From Streptomyces sp. NA04227 (GTDB taxonomy: Bacteria; Actinomycetota; Actinomycetes; Streptomycetales; Streptomycetaceae): DNA of 64,000 nt. Positions 10,016-19,275 of the stretch are shown one piece after another; within the stretch, counting starts at the first letter, position 1; each line of letters opens with the position of its first letter. The position numbers were made by a program, and so were the translations under genes. Location of the stretch: positions 1,415,001-1,479,000 of the forward strand of contig NZ_CP054918.1 of the NCBI RefSeq assembly GCF_013364195.1, given 5' to 3'. The notes beneath the pieces were generated by a model. It did not search any database. It was not told the origin of the DNA and saw only the letters and a list, made by a program, of their open reading frames with translations.

Positions 10016-11439
10016 CGGCCGGCGACCTGCCCCTCGCCCGATGCGACGCCCGCGAGCAGCTGTTCGGCCACCCGCTCCAGGCCCACCGACCTGGAGGCCT
10101 TCACGAGTACGACGTCACCCGGGCGCAATTCGCTGCGCAATAGGTCGACCGCCGCCTGTGCGTCGGACACGTGCACCGACTCCTCACCCCACGAACCCTC
10201 GTTGTATGCGCCCATCTGCAGCCAGGCGGCTTCCCTGCCCCCGACGGCCACGAGCTTGCCCACGTTCAGCCGGACGGCGAGCCGCCCGACCGCGTCGTGT
10301 TCGGCGAGAGCCTCGTCACCGAGCTCGGCCATCTGACCGAGCACCGCCCACGTACGTCCCCCTCTGGCCTGTGCGGCCTGACCCATGGCGGCGAGCGCGC
10401 GCAGCGCCGCTCGCATGGACTCGGGGTTCGCGTTGTAGGCGTCGTTGACGACCGTCACGCCGTCCGGGCGCTCGGTGACCTCCATACGCCAGCGAGAGAG
10501 GGAGCCCGCCTCACTGAGCGCAAGGGCGATCTCTTCCGCGGACATGCCCAGTTCATGGGCTACGGCGGCCGCTGCGAGCGCGTTCGACACGTGGTGCTCA
10601 CCGTACAGGCGCAAGGTCACATCGCTGCACCCGGAGGGTGTGTGCAGGGCGAAGGAGGGCTGTCCGGTGTCCGTCAGGCGCACATTTTCGGCGCGTACGT
10701 CGGCTTCGCCCGCCTCACCGAAGAGCAGCACCCTGGCCTTGGTCCGGCTCGCCATGGCGCGTACGAGCGGATCGTCGGCGTTGAGGATCGCGGTCCCCTC
10801 GGCGGGCAGGCTCTCCACGAGCTCGCCCTTGGCCACGGCGATCTGCTCCCGGCCGCCGAACTCCCCGATGTGGGCGCTGCCGACGTTCAGTACGACGCCG
10901 ATCCGCGGTGGGGTGAGTTCGGTGAGGTAGCGGATGTGGCCGATTCCGCGCGCTCCCATCTCCAGTACCAGGTAACGGGTTTCGGCCGTGGCGGCGAGCG
11001 CGGTCAGCGGCAGACCGATCTCGTTGTTGAGCGAGCCGGGCGTCCACACGGTGGGCGCCTTGCGCTGGAGGACCTGGGCGATCAGGTCCTTGGTGCTGGT
11101 CTTTCCGGCCGAGCCGGTGACCGCGACGAGGGTGGCGCCAAGACGCCGCACGACGGTACGGGCCAGGGCGCCGAGCGCCGTTTGCACATCCTCGACCACG
11201 ATGGCCGGAACGCCGACGGGGCGGGTCGCGAGTACGGCGACGGCCCCCTTGGCGACGACCTCGGCGGCGTAGTCGTGGCCGTCCACGCGCGCGCCCGCGA
11301 AGGCGGCGAAGAGAGATCCCGGCCGCACTTCCCGGGAGTCCTTGACGACGGATCCGGTCACTTCCACGGACGGATCCGGTATGTCGTACGTCTGCCCGCC
11401 GACGGCTTTGGCGATCTCGGCGAGGGAGAGGGCGATCAA
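10012..11439 (-). CDS. murF: UDP-MurNAc-tripeptide:D-Ala-D-Ala ligase MurF
   Basis: MurF completes the UDP-MurNAc-pentapeptide by adding the D-Ala-D-Ala dipeptide. The 475-residue protein starts [15 protein letters not shown], typical of MurF. It shows the ATP loop [14 protein letters not shown] (about 108-121) and the central-domain motif [16 protein letters not shown]. The C-terminal ligase motif is [16 protein letters not shown], with [16 protein letters not shown] after it. It sits three bases after murE and overlaps mraY by four. All family landmarks are present and length is normal. Confidence 0.97.
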   Translation of the reverse strand: MIALSLAEIAKAVGGQTYDIPDPSVEVTGSVVKDSREVRPGSLFAAFAGARVDGHDYAAEVVAKGAVAVLATRPVGVPAIVVEDVQTALGALARTVVRRLGATLVAVTGSAGKTSTKDLIAQVLQRKAPTVWTPGSLNNEIGLPLTALAATAETRYLVLEMGARGIGHIRYLTELTPPRIGVVLNVGSAHIGEFGGREQIAVAKGELVESLPAEGTAILNADDPLVRAMASRTKARVLLFGEAGEADVRAENVRLTDTGQPSFALHTPSGCSDVTLRLYGEHHVSNALAAAAVAHELGMSAEEIALALSEAGSLSRWRMEVTERPDGVTVVNDAYNANPESMRAALRALAAMGQAAQARGGRTWAVLGQMAELGDEALAEHDAVGRLAVRLNVGKLVAVGGREAAWLQMGAYNEGSWGEESVHVSDAQAAVDLLRSELRPGDVVLVKASRSVGLERVAEQLLAGVASGEGQVAGR

Positions 11440-11442
11440 GAG

Positions 11443-13113
11443 TTATCCCTGGGTCTTGTCGATGGCTTCGCGGAGCACTTCGCGGTCGTCGAAGGGGCGG
11501 ATCACCCCGGCGATGTCCTGGCCCTGTTCGTGTCCCTTGCCCGCGACGAGCACGGTGTCGCCGGGCTCGGCTCGGGCGACGGCGGCCGCGATGGCCGCGG
11601 CCCGGTCCTCGAAGACCGCGACATCGCCGCGCTCGTGGGCGGGGACCTCCGCGGCGCCCGCCATCATCGTGGCGAGGATGGCCAGCGGGTCCTCCGAACG
11701 CGGGTTGTCCGAGGTGAGGATGGCGGTGTCCGACAGCCGTGCGGCAGCGGCGCCCATCGGCTTGCGCTTGGTCTTGTCGCGGTCGCCGCCGCAGCCGAGC
11801 ACGATGTGGATACGGCCCTCGGTGACCTTGCGCAGGGCGCGCAGCACCGATTCGACGGCGTCGGTCTTGTGCGCGTAGTCGACGACGGCGAGATAGTCCT
11901 GGCCCGCGTCCACCCGCTCGAGCCGGCCGGGGACGCCGGGGATCGCGCCCACGCCGGCGGCGGCGCGCACCGGGTCCAGGCCCGCGACGGCGAGGGTGAC
12001 GATCGCGGCGAGGGTGTTGGAGACGTTGAAGGGTCCGGGCAGCGGCGCCCTGGCGGGGATCCGCTCCTCCTTGGGGCCGATCACGGTGAACGTCGAGCCG
12101 AGCGGCCCGACTTCGACGTCCTCGGCGCGCCAGTCGGCGTCCGGGTGGCCCTCGGCGGAGTAGGTGGTGACGGGCACCCCGGACTCCTTGACCAGGCGTC
12201 GGCCGTACTCGTCGTCGAGGTTGACCACGCCCTGCTTGCTGCGCAGTGGCGTGAACAACTGGGCCTTGGCCTGGAAGTAGTCCTCCATGTCGGAGTGGAA
12301 CTCCATGTGCTCCGGGCTCAGGTTGGTGAAGACCGCCACGTCGAAGACGCAGGCGTCCACCCGGCCGAGGACCAGGGCGTGGCTGGAGACCTCCATGGCG
12401 ACGGCCTGTACGCCGCGTTCGCGCATGACGGCGAACAGCGCCTGCAGATCGGTGGCCTCGGGGGTGGTGCGCTCGGACTTGACACGCTCCTCGCCGATCC
12501 GGATCTCCACGGTGCCGATGAGTCCGGGTACGCCCCCGGCCGCCTCGTCGAGTCCGCCCTGGACGAGGTAGGCGGTGGTGGTCTTGCCGGAGGTGCCGGT
12601 GATTCCGAGCTGGAGCAGATGACGCCCGGGATGGCCGTAGACGGTCGCGGCGAGCTGGCCCATCCGCGCCCGGGGGCTGTCCACGACGAGGACGGGCAGG
12701 CCGGTGCGCTCGGCGCGTTCGGCGCCCGAGGCGTCGGTGAGGATCGCGACCGCGCCGAGGTCGGCGGCCTGCGCGACGAAGTCCGCGCCGTGCAGGCGGG
12801 CGCCGGGCAGTGCGGCGTAGATGTCCCCGGGGCGTACCGCGCGGGAGTCGTGGGTGACGCCCGTGACCTGGGCCTCGGCGCTCGCGGTGACGCCCATTTC
12901 GGCGGCGAGCTCGGTGAGGGCGGTGGGCTCGACCCGCTCCGGACGCGGTGGTCCCGGGTAACCGGCGTTCGCGTCGTTCTGGGCGTTTTGTGACTGATCA
13001 GCATGTGGCACGGCGGTAACCGTACCGGCCCCACCCCCGCCGGGGCGAAGTGAAGGGCGCGGCGAAGCAAGCACCTGTTTCTCGGTGCCGGACTGGAGAT
13101 CGTTCGTCGTCAC
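11443..13113 (-). CDS. murE: UDP-MurNAc-dipeptide:diaminopimelate ligase MurE
   Basis: MurE adds the third amino acid of the stem peptide. The specificity motif DNPRSEDP is the form typical of diaminopimelate-adding enzymes, matching the LL-diaminopimelate wall of Streptomyces. The 556 residues carry an N-terminal extension of about 60 residues (Gly/Pro-rich, then PHADQSQNAQND), longer than enterobacterial MurE. The Mur N-domain follows with THDSRAVRPGDIY, then the ATP loop ITGTSGKTTTAYLV and TNLSPEHMEFHSDMEDY. The GTG at 13113 is the longest reasonable start; a weak GGGA lies upstream. A start nearer VTAVPHADQ is possible. Confidence 0.94.
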   Translation of the reverse strand: MTTNDLQSGTEKQVLASPRPSLRPGGGGAGTVTAVPHADQSQNAQNDANAGYPGPPRPERVEPTALTELAAEMGVTASAEAQVTGVTHDSRAVRPGDIYAALPGARLHGADFVAQAADLGAVAILTDASGAERAERTGLPVLVVDSPRARMGQLAATVYGHPGRHLLQLGITGTSGKTTTAYLVQGGLDEAAGGVPGLIGTVEIRIGEERVKSERTTPEATDLQALFAVMRERGVQAVAMEVSSHALVLGRVDACVFDVAVFTNLSPEHMEFHSDMEDYFQAKAQLFTPLRSKQGVVNLDDEYGRRLVKESGVPVTTYSAEGHPDADWRAEDVEVGPLGSTFTVIGPKEERIPARAPLPGPFNVSNTLAAIVTLAVAGLDPVRAAAGVGAIPGVPGRLERVDAGQDYLAVVDYAHKTDAVESVLRALRKVTEGRIHIVLGCGGDRDKTKRKPMGAAAARLSDTAILTSDNPRSEDPLAILATMMAGAAEVPAHERGDVAVFEDRAAAIAAAVARAEPGDTVLVAGKGHEQGQDIAGVIRPFDDREVLREAIDKTQG

Positions 13114-13169
13114 AGATGATTCCCGGTCAATCTTTCAGGGGGTGAACCGGACGTTCGGGGTGGTTCGGA

Positions 13170-15134
13170 TCAGGGCTTGAACGCTACGGGCAGCCTCGCG
13201 GGCTCGGCTCCGGTCGGCGGCACCTGGAGCGTCTTCAGGGCGAATTCCATGACCTTCTTGTAGATCGGACCGCAGATCTGCCCACCGAAGTAGCCGCCTT
13301 TGGTGGCGTTCTGGATCGCGCAGTACACGGTGACCCGCGGCTTGTCGGCGGGGGCGAACCCGGCGAACGACGAGGTGTAGCCGTTGTAGCGGCCGGTCTC
13401 GGGGTCCACGCGGTTGGCCGTTCCCGTCTTGCCCGCGACCCGGTAGCCCGGGATACGGGCCTTGACGCCGGTGCCCTCTTCGTCGTCGACCACGGACTCC
13501 AGCATCTGCGAGAGGGTCCGTGCGGTCCGTTCGCTGACGACCCGGGTCGACTCGGGCTTCGGCGCGGGCGTGAACTCGCCGTCCGCGCCGCGGCTGCCGC
13601 GTACCAGGGTGGGCTCGATACGGGTGCCGCCGTTGGCGATGGTCGAGTAGACCGAGGCCGCCTGCATGGCGTTGATCGAGAAGCCCTGGCCGAAGGGGAT
13701 CGTGTACTGCTGCGAGGTGGACCAGTCGTCGGGCTGGGCGAGGATGCCGGGCGTCTCGCCCGGGAAGCCGAGTCCGGTGGGCTTTCCGATACCGAACTTG
13801 CGCAGGTACGTGGAGAGCACCTGGTTGGACTCGGCCTGGTTCTTGCCGAGTTGACCGGTGGCCAGGATGGTGCCGATGTTGCTGGACTTGGCGAGCACCC
13901 CGTTCAGGGTCAGGTGCCAGGTCGGGTGGTCGATGTCGTCCTGGAAGAGCCGGTCGCCGCGGTGCAGCCGGTTGGGCACCGTCACATGCGTGCCGGGCGT
14001 GGCCTTCTTCTCCTCGAGTACGGCCGCCATCGACATGACCTTGGCGGTGGAGCCGGGCTCGAACGCGTCCTGCACGGCGGCGTTGCCGAGCGAGCCGCCC
14101 TTGGCCGTGGACAGGTCGTTGGGGTCAAAGCCGGGCGCGTTGGCCATGGCGAGGATCTCGCCGGTCTGCGTGTCCTGGACGATCACATAGCCGCGATCCG
14201 CTTTGGACTTCCTGACCTGCTTGCTGATGGCCTCCTGGGCCGCCCACTGGATGTCCCGGTCGATGGTCAGCTCGACCTCGGCGCCGGGTACGGGCGGCTT
14301 CTCGGTACCGCCCGCGGTGGGCACCCGGCGGCCGCCGGACTGCGCGTAGGTGATCTTGCCGTTCTTGCCCGCGAGTTGCTCCTGGAGCTGCTGCTCCAGA
14401 CCGCCGCCGCCCTTGCCCTCGGCGTTGACCCAGCCCAGTATCCCGGCGGCGAGATCTCCATTGGGGTACACGCGCTTGCTGCTGGCCTCCTGGAAGACCC
14501 CGGACAGGATGTTGACCGAACCGTCCTGCTGCGCACGGTCGTTGAGGGTGCTGCGCAGGTCCTTGATCTGCTTCCAGACCGAGGGCGCCTGACGGCGGGC
14601 GAGCACCACGTAGCGGGTCTTGGGGGTACGCAGCTTCTCGGCCAGGCTCTCCGTGGGCTGCCCGAGGATCGGCCCGAGCAGCGCGGCCGCCTGGTCCGGG
14701 GCGTCCTTGGCCTTGGTGAACCGGGCCGTGAACATGGTGGGGTCGGCGGTGATGTCGTACGCGTCGTCGCTGATCGCGAGGGCCACGCCGGTGCGGTCGG
14801 TGATCCGGCCCCGCTCGGCGGCCAGGGTGTGGGTGAGGTACCGGTCCTTCTCGGCCTTGGCGGCGTAGGCGCTGGCGTCCACGGCCTGCACCTGGAGCAA
14901 CCGTCCCACGAAGATCAGCATGACCACGGTCAGGCCGAGGCCGACCATGCGCAGCCGGGGGCGCGGGCTGCCGAGACGGATGGTGCGGCCCCGGTTGCGC
15001 AGCGCCGGGCGCGGCGTGCGCGCCGGGCGTGTGCCCTGGCGCGGGGGGCGCGGGCGCCCGCCCCGGCTGCCGCCGGAGCGCTCGGGCCGTGCGGGCCCGG
15101 GCACTTTGCGCCGCGGGGGTTGCCTGTCGGTCAC
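13170..15134 (-). CDS. ftsI: Septal transpeptidase FtsI (class B penicillin-binding protein)
   Basis: FtsI cross-links peptidoglycan at the septum and pairs with FtsW. The protein is 654 residues. It has a strongly basic cytoplasmic tail (about 1-60), one membrane helix (about 65-85, MVGLGLTVVMLIFVG), a PBP dimerisation domain beginning around AERGRITDRTG, and a transpeptidase domain. The active-site motifs are visible: STAK (serine nucleophile, in EPGSTAKVM), SSN (in LAKSSNIGT) and KTG (in VAGKTGTAN). The GTG at 15134 lies four bases after the ftsL stop. Further upstream in-frame codons run through ftsL and are rejected. No PASTA domains follow the catalytic domain. Confidence 0.95.
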   Translation of the reverse strand: MTDRQPPRRKVPGPARPERSGGSRGGRPRPPRQGTRPARTPRPALRNRGRTIRLGSPRPRLRMVGLGLTVVMLIFVGRLLQVQAVDASAYAAKAEKDRYLTHTLAAERGRITDRTGVALAISDDAYDITADPTMFTARFTKAKDAPDQAAALLGPILGQPTESLAEKLRTPKTRYVVLARRQAPSVWKQIKDLRSTLNDRAQQDGSVNILSGVFQEASSKRVYPNGDLAAGILGWVNAEGKGGGGLEQQLQEQLAGKNGKITYAQSGGRRVPTAGGTEKPPVPGAEVELTIDRDIQWAAQEAISKQVRKSKADRGYVIVQDTQTGEILAMANAPGFDPNDLSTAKGGSLGNAAVQDAFEPGSTAKVMSMAAVLEEKKATPGTHVTVPNRLHRGDRLFQDDIDHPTWHLTLNGVLAKSSNIGTILATGQLGKNQAESNQVLSTYLRKFGIGKPTGLGFPGETPGILAQPDDWSTSQQYTIPFGQGFSINAMQAASVYSTIANGGTRIEPTLVRGSRGADGEFTPAPKPESTRVVSERTARTLSQMLESVVDDEEGTGVKARIPGYRVAGKTGTANRVDPETGRYNGYTSSFAGFAPADKPRVTVYCAIQNATKGGYFGGQICGPIYKKVMEFALKTLQVPPTGAEPARLPVAFKP

Positions 15135-15138
15135 GGCG

Positions 15139-15678
15139 TCACCTGCCGGAGGTCGAGGGGGCGGGGTGCGAACTGCGGGGAGTCGCGGGGGTGGCGAAAG
15201 GCGCGTCGGACCTGGAGCCCTGCGCCGTGGGCGCCGTGTCCGCCGGGGCATCGGAGCTCGCGGATGCGGAGGGGCGCGGTGTGGACCGCGGCCGCGCCGG
15301 AGCGCTCGCGGGTTTCTGGGCCACGCCCGGCACTCCGCGCAGGGTGCCGTCGGGAGCGAGGAAGACCGGGTCGCCGCCGGGCACCATGCCCAGTTCCCTG
15401 GCCCGGCGTTGCAGGGCGCCGGGGGCGGCGTAGCCGTCCACGTCCCGTTCGAGTTCCTGGCGTTCCTCGGTCAGCGAGGTGGTGTCCTTCTTGAGCTCGC
15501 TGAGCTCGAAGGAGCCCGCGTTCAAGGAGGAGTTGAGCATCAGCAGCACGATCAGACCGCCACCGAGAAGCACCACCACGAGCAGAACGAACGGCGTACG
15601 TGCGGCCCCGCTCGGCCCCGTGGGAAACAGCCGCGCCAGACGCGCCGCACGCCCCTTGAGTTCGGGTGACTTGCTCAT
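15139..15678 (-). CDS. ftsL: FtsL-like septum formation protein
   Basis: This small bitopic protein stands in the FtsL position between rsmH and ftsI. Its 179 residues include a short cytoplasmic segment (MSKSPELKGRAARLARLFP), a membrane helix (about 29-50, FVLLVVVLLGGGLIVLLM) and a periplasmic helix likely to form a coiled coil (FELSELKKDTTSLTEERQELERD). A Pro/Ala/Ser-rich tail makes up the last 60 residues. In the complex it bridges FtsQ/FtsB and activates FtsWI. The ATG at 15678 has AGGGG upstream. Sequence identity across FtsL families is low, so the name rests on position and topology. Confidence 0.88.
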   Translation of the reverse strand: MSKSPELKGRAARLARLFPTGPSGAARTPFVLLVVVLLGGGLIVLLMLNSSLNAGSFELSELKKDTTSLTEERQELERDVDGYAAPGALQRRARELGMVPGGDPVFLAPDGTLRGVPGVAQKPASAPARPRSTPRPSASASSDAPADTAPTAQGSRSDAPFATPATPRSSHPAPSTSGR

Positions 15679-15739
15679 GCGCACGCCCCTCGGTCTTGTC
15701 GCTGCGGGTCGCCGACCGGCTCCTCTGCCTCTTGGGGCA

Positions 15740-16750
15740 CTAGCCCTCCTCGGGGCGGATGCGCTGCGCACCTCGCAGCCGTGCCGGTGCCGCCCTGCGG
15801 TTGACGGCGATCTCTTCCTCGGTGGGCAGTTCGGCACCTCGGGTCAGAAGCTTGAGCCGGGGCTGGTAGCGCTCGGGCACCACGGGCAGTCCGGGCGGTG
15901 CGGTGTTGGCGGCCCCGGCCGCGAAGACCTGCTTGACCAGCCGGTCCTCCAGCGAGTGGTACGAGAGCACCGCGATCCGTCCGTCGACCGCGAGCGCGCC
16001 GACGGCTGCCGGGATCGCCCGCTCCAGGACGGAGAGTTCGCCGTTCACCTCGATACGCAGGGCCTGGAAGGTGCGCTTGGCGGGGTTGCCGCCGGTCCGC
16101 TTGGCGGCCTGCGGCAGTGCCTCGCGGATGAGTTCGACCAGGCGCGCGCTGTTAGCGAAGGGCTCCTTCTCGCGCTCCTTGACGACCATCGAGACGATCC
16201 GCTTGGCCTGCTTCTCCTCGCCGTACGCCCGCAGGATGCGCACGAGTTCACCGGCCGGGTAGGTGTTGAGCACCTCGGCCGCGCTCAGGCCGGTGCTCTG
16301 GTCCATGCGCATGTCCAGCGGGGCGTCCTGCGCGTAGGCGAACCCGCGCTCGGCCTCGTCGAGTTGCATGGAGGAGACGCCGAGGTCGAAGAGGATGCCC
16401 TGCACCTTGGCGATGCCGAGCCGGTCCAGGACCTCGGGGAGTTCGTCGTAGACGGCGTGCACCAGGGTGGCCCGCTCGCCGAAGGGCGCGAGCCGCTGGC
16501 CGGACAGGCGCAGCGCCTCCTTGTCCCGGTCGAGGGCGACCAGGCGCGCCTCGGGGAACTCCGTGAGCAGGGCCTCGCTGTGGCCGCCGAGTCCGAGGGT
16601 GCAGTCGACCACGACCGGGGCCGTGTCGAAGGATCCGGTGAGGGCGGGGGCCAGCAGGTCCAGGCAGCGCCGCAGCATGACCGGTACGTGGCGTGGCCCG
16701 TCCGCGCCGGGCTGCGCCCCCTCGTCGGGGAGCACCTCGCGCTCTTGCAT
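15740..16750 (-). CDS. rsmH: 16S rRNA (cytosine-1402 N4) methyltransferase RsmH
   Basis: RsmH (MraW) methylates C1402 in the decoding centre of 16S rRNA and is the first gene of the dcw operon here. The 336-residue protein starts [15 protein letters not shown] and then [13 protein letters not shown]. It has the SAM-binding motif [48 protein letters not shown] and the C-terminal [13 protein letters not shown]. The ATG at 16750 is preceded by GGGAGG at ideal spacing, so the in-frame extension to 16972 is rejected. No mraZ gene lies upstream. Confidence 0.96.
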   Translation of the reverse strand: MQEREVLPDEGAQPGADGPRHVPVMLRRCLDLLAPALTGSFDTAPVVVDCTLGLGGHSEALLTEFPEARLVALDRDKEALRLSGQRLAPFGERATLVHAVYDELPEVLDRLGIAKVQGILFDLGVSSMQLDEAERGFAYAQDAPLDMRMDQSTGLSAAEVLNTYPAGELVRILRAYGEEKQAKRIVSMVVKEREKEPFANSARLVELIREALPQAAKRTGGNPAKRTFQALRIEVNGELSVLERAIPAAVGALAVDGRIAVLSYHSLEDRLVKQVFAAGAANTAPPGLPVVPERYQPRLKLLTRGAELPTEEEIAVNRRAAPARLRGAQRIRPEEG

Positions 16751-16946
16751 CGGCCCTCCCGTGTCTCGCGCCGTCGCCCCCGGGGGTGCTCGGCGCCGTC
16801 GCCCTGTGCTCGGCCCGCGCTCCGGACGGTGGGTACCGCTGACTCCGTCCTCCCCGAAACGGGGAACGGGCCGCCGGTGCCGGGTGAGGTTCCTCGGCCG
16901 GCCGAGGAATGGGTGGAGGCCGGGCCGTATGTGTCCGCCGCACGCC

Positions 16947-16967
16947 GAAAAGCCCCGGTCGCGGGGC
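16947..16967 (-). terminator. Terminator-like hairpin in the rsmH leader
   Basis: Read on the minus strand, GCCCCG-CGAC-CGGGGC is followed at once by TTTTC, the form of a weak intrinsic terminator. It lies about 200 bases upstream of the rsmH start and downstream of the likely promoter, so it would fall inside the operon leader. It could attenuate transcription, or be part of a larger structured RNA such as the mraW-associated motif described in some actinobacteria. The hairpin itself is plain; its function is inference. Confidence 0.45.
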
Positions 16968-17013
16968 CTCAAGGGGGGCGTGCGAGCCGCAGGAAACTCT
17001 CTCGCCTGCCGCT

Positions 17014-17048
17014 TCGCGTCACTTTAGTCCACACTGTCTTGCGGTCAA
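17014..17048 (-). promoter_or_regulatory. Candidate dcw operon promoter
   Basis: On the minus strand TTGACC (17043-17048) and TAAAGT (17021-17026) are spaced by 16 bases, a fair match to the vegetative HrdB promoter. Transcription would start near 17014, giving a leader of about 260 nt before rsmH. The whole stretch is unusually AT-rich for this chromosome. The rest of the 494-base gap between rsmH and the carbonic anhydrase gene holds no gene; an 11-base direct repeat CTCACAGCGGG occurs twice near 17166 and 17202. Confidence 0.5.
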
Positions 17049-17244
17049 TCAACTGGCCCGCGCGTGGCGGCGGCTGTGCGCGGGAAACCGGCCGAGTGTC
17101 CGGATGCCCCGTCCGCGGACCGTCCGCCACCCGGACGGGTGAGCCGCGCGGGGCCTGTGCACTTGCTCACAGCGGGGCTCATTGGGGTTCTTTGTCCGTC
17201 CTCACAGCGGGCCCCGCGCAGGTCGGCCGGTTAACGTCGGTCCC

Positions 17245-17805
17245 ATGTCGACTTCCGCGTCCCCTCAGGGGAATCTCGCCACCAGCTCCGACGAGGGCAT
17301 ACACACCGACTCCTCGGTGACGGACCGGCTCGTCGAGTCCAACCGCGCCTACGCGGCGGACTTCACCGATCCCGGTATGGACGCACGGCCCGTCCTGAAA
17401 GTGGCCGTCGTGGCCTGTATGGACGCCCGGCTCGACCTGCACGACGCGCTCGGCCTCGCCCTGGGCGACTGCCACACCATCCGCAACGCCGGTGGCGTGG
17501 TGACCGACGACGTCATCCGCTCCCTCACCATCAGCCAGCGCGCGCTGGGCACCCGCAGTGTGGTCCTGATCCACCACACCGGATGTGGCCTGGAATCGCT
17601 GACCGAGGACTTCCGGCACGAGATCGAGATGGAGGTCGGCCAGCGCCCGGCGTGGGCGGTCGAGTCCTTCCGCGACGTCGACCAGGACGTGCGCCAGTCC
17701 ATGCAGCGGGTGCGCACCTCGCCCTTCCTGCTGCACACCGAAGATGTGCGCGGCTTCGTCTTCGACGTGCACACCGGTCTGCTCCGCGAGATCGAGCCCG
17801 CCTGA
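17245..17805 (+). CDS. Beta-class carbonic anhydrase (short type)
   Basis: This enzyme interconverts CO2 and bicarbonate with a zinc bound by two cysteines and a histidine. The 186-residue protein has the ligand motifs ACMDARLD (Cys-x-Asp-x-Arg dyad, about residues 57-64) and HHTGCGL (His and second Cys). The segment HTIRNAGGVVTDDVIRSL is also diagnostic. It is shorter than plant-type beta enzymes and resembles the compact mycobacterial type. The ATG at 17245 was chosen because the conserved protein body begins soon after; no strong ribosome site is visible. It is divergent from the dcw operon and probably monocistronic. Confidence 0.9.
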   Translation: MSTSASPQGNLATSSDEGIHTDSSVTDRLVESNRAYAADFTDPGMDARPVLKVAVVACMDARLDLHDALGLALGDCHTIRNAGGVVTDDVIRSLTISQRALGTRSVVLIHHTGCGLESLTEDFRHEIEMEVGQRPAWAVESFRDVDQDVRQSMQRVRTSPFLLHTEDVRGFVFDVHTGLLREIEPA

Positions 17806-17879
17806 GACACCCGGAGCCCCGGTCGGCGTCGCCCAGGCGAACGCTGCCCGGGGCCCTTTCGGTCCGACACCGCAAGCCC

Positions 17880-18014
17880 TGTGGACAACTGGCCGCCGGA
17901 ACACCCGAGTCCGGCCCGGGGCGGACCGCGATTCGACCGAGTGTGACCGCGCGGACGCGAAAACACACCGGCGAAGCACGTCAAAGGCCGACAAATCGGC
18001 TCCAGTTGTCCACA
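17880..18014. promoter_or_regulatory. Pair of perfect DnaA boxes in intergenic region
   Basis: The Streptomyces DnaA-box consensus TTGTCCACA occurs exactly twice in this gap, once on the minus strand (TGTGGACAA, 17880-17888) and once on the plus strand (18006-18014). They lie in a 378-base gap (17806-18183) that is AT-richer than its surroundings and holds no gene. A GC-rich inverted repeat (GCCCCGG / CCGGGGC, near 17815-17865) may end the carbonic anhydrase transcript. Two exact boxes 118 bases apart are unlikely by chance at this GC content. Confidence 0.6.
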
Positions 18015-18183
18015 GGCAAGTGACACGAACCGGTACGGCCATCAAGAATGCTGCATGTGACACTGCGGGGAACTCCCCGCTACCGGTGTCCGTGTAAGGG
18101 GTGGGCCGGTCCGCTTCCCAGGCGACGGTCCTGAGATGGGTTTCCCTGCTCCTCGCGAGCGCGGGAAGGGCCGAGGAGGGCCG

Positions 18184-19275
18184 GTGACGACCTATGAGGA
18201 TCGGGCGAGCCATGGGGGTGTCCCCGCTCGTGCGAAGTCGAGGGTGGGGGAAGACCTGACGACGACCGCGGAGCGGGTGCGCGCGTCGGTGGAGAGCGTG
18301 ATCGAGGGCAAGCCGGAGGTCGTACGGCTGTCGCTGACCGTGCTGCTCGCCGAGGGGCATCTGCTCATCGAGGACGTCCCCGGCGTGGGCAAGACCATGC
18401 TGGCCAAGGCTCTCGCGCGGTCCGTCGACTGCTCGGTGCGGCGCATCCAGTTCACACCCGACCTGCTGCCCTCGGACATCACCGGTGTGTCCATCTGGGA
18501 CCAGCAGCGCCGCGAGTTCGAGTTCAAGCCCGGGGCGATCTTCGCGCAGATCGTGATCGGCGACGAGATCAACCGGGCTTCGCCGAAGACGCAGTCCGCC
18601 CTCCTGGAGTCGATGGAGGAGCGCCAGGTCACCATCGACGGCACGAGCTACGAACTCCCCGACCCCTTCATGGTGGTGGCCACCCAGAACCCGGTCGAGA
18701 TGGAGGGCACCTACCCGCTGCCGGAGGCCCAGCGCGACCGGTTCATGGCCCGGGTGTCGATGGGATACCCCAGCCCGGCGGCCGAGCTGCGGATGCTCGA
18801 CGTACACGGCGGGCCCTCGCCGCTGGAGGACCTGCAGCCGGTGGCGCACGCGGACGACATCGTCAAGCTGATCGAAACGGTGCGCACCGTGCACGTGGCC
18901 GAGGCCGTGCGCCGCTACGCGGTGGACCTGGTCTCCGCCACCCGCAGCCACCCCGAGCTGCGGCTCGGTGCCTCGCCGCGCGCCACCCTGCATCTCGTAC
19001 GGGCCGCGAAGGCCTCAGCGGCGCTCGGCGGCCGTGAGTACGTCCTGCCGGACGATGTGCAGTCGCTGGCCGTGGCCGTACTGGCGCACCGTCTGCTGCC
19101 CACCGCCCAGGCGCAGTTGAACCGCCGCACCGCCGAGCAGATCGTCCGCGAGATCCTTCAGCGCGTACCGGTGCCCGCCTCCGGACCGGCGCCCGCGCCC
19201 GGTCCCGCCTTCACCGCGGGGAACGGGCGGCCGCCGATGCCGCCGCACCAGCCGCACGGCGCGCGGAGGGCCTGA
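18184..19275 (+). CDS. MoxR family AAA+ ATPase
   Basis: MoxR ATPases act as chaperones that help assemble or activate partner proteins, usually encoded beside a DUF58 protein and a transglutaminase, as here. The 363 residues contain Walker A in EDVPGVGKTMLAKALA (about 60-75), Walker B in IVIGDEINRASPKTQSAL, sensor residues in VVATQNPVEMEGTYPLPEAQ and a Pro/Ala-rich tail. The GTG at 18184 follows GGAGGG at good spacing. The stop overlaps the next start (TGATG), so translation is coupled. The substrate is unknown; cell-envelope roles are inferred from the operon. Confidence 0.92.
   Translation: MTTYEDRASHGGVPARAKSRVGEDLTTTAERVRASVESVIEGKPEVVRLSLTVLLAEGHLLIEDVPGVGKTMLAKALARSVDCSVRRIQFTPDLLPSDITGVSIWDQQRREFEFKPGAIFAQIVIGDEINRASPKTQSALLESMEERQVTIDGTSYELPDPFMVVATQNPVEMEGTYPLPEAQRDRFMARVSMGYPSPAAELRMLDVHGGPSPLEDLQPVAHADDIVKLIETVRTVHVAEAVRRYAVDLVSATRSHPELRLGASPRATLHLVRAAKASAALGGREYVLPDDVQSLAVAVLAHRLLPTAQAQLNRRTAEQIVREILQRVPVPASGPAPAPGPAFTAGNGRPPMPPHQPHGARRA

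Noticed and set aside
10171..12993. Plus-strand open frame of 940 codons across murF and murE
   Set aside because: Composition is of a shadow frame (Gly/Arg/His/Asp), and murF and murE are unmistakable on the other strand.
16751..17244. An mraZ gene upstream of rsmH
   Set aside because: No frame in this gap encodes an MraZ-like protein.
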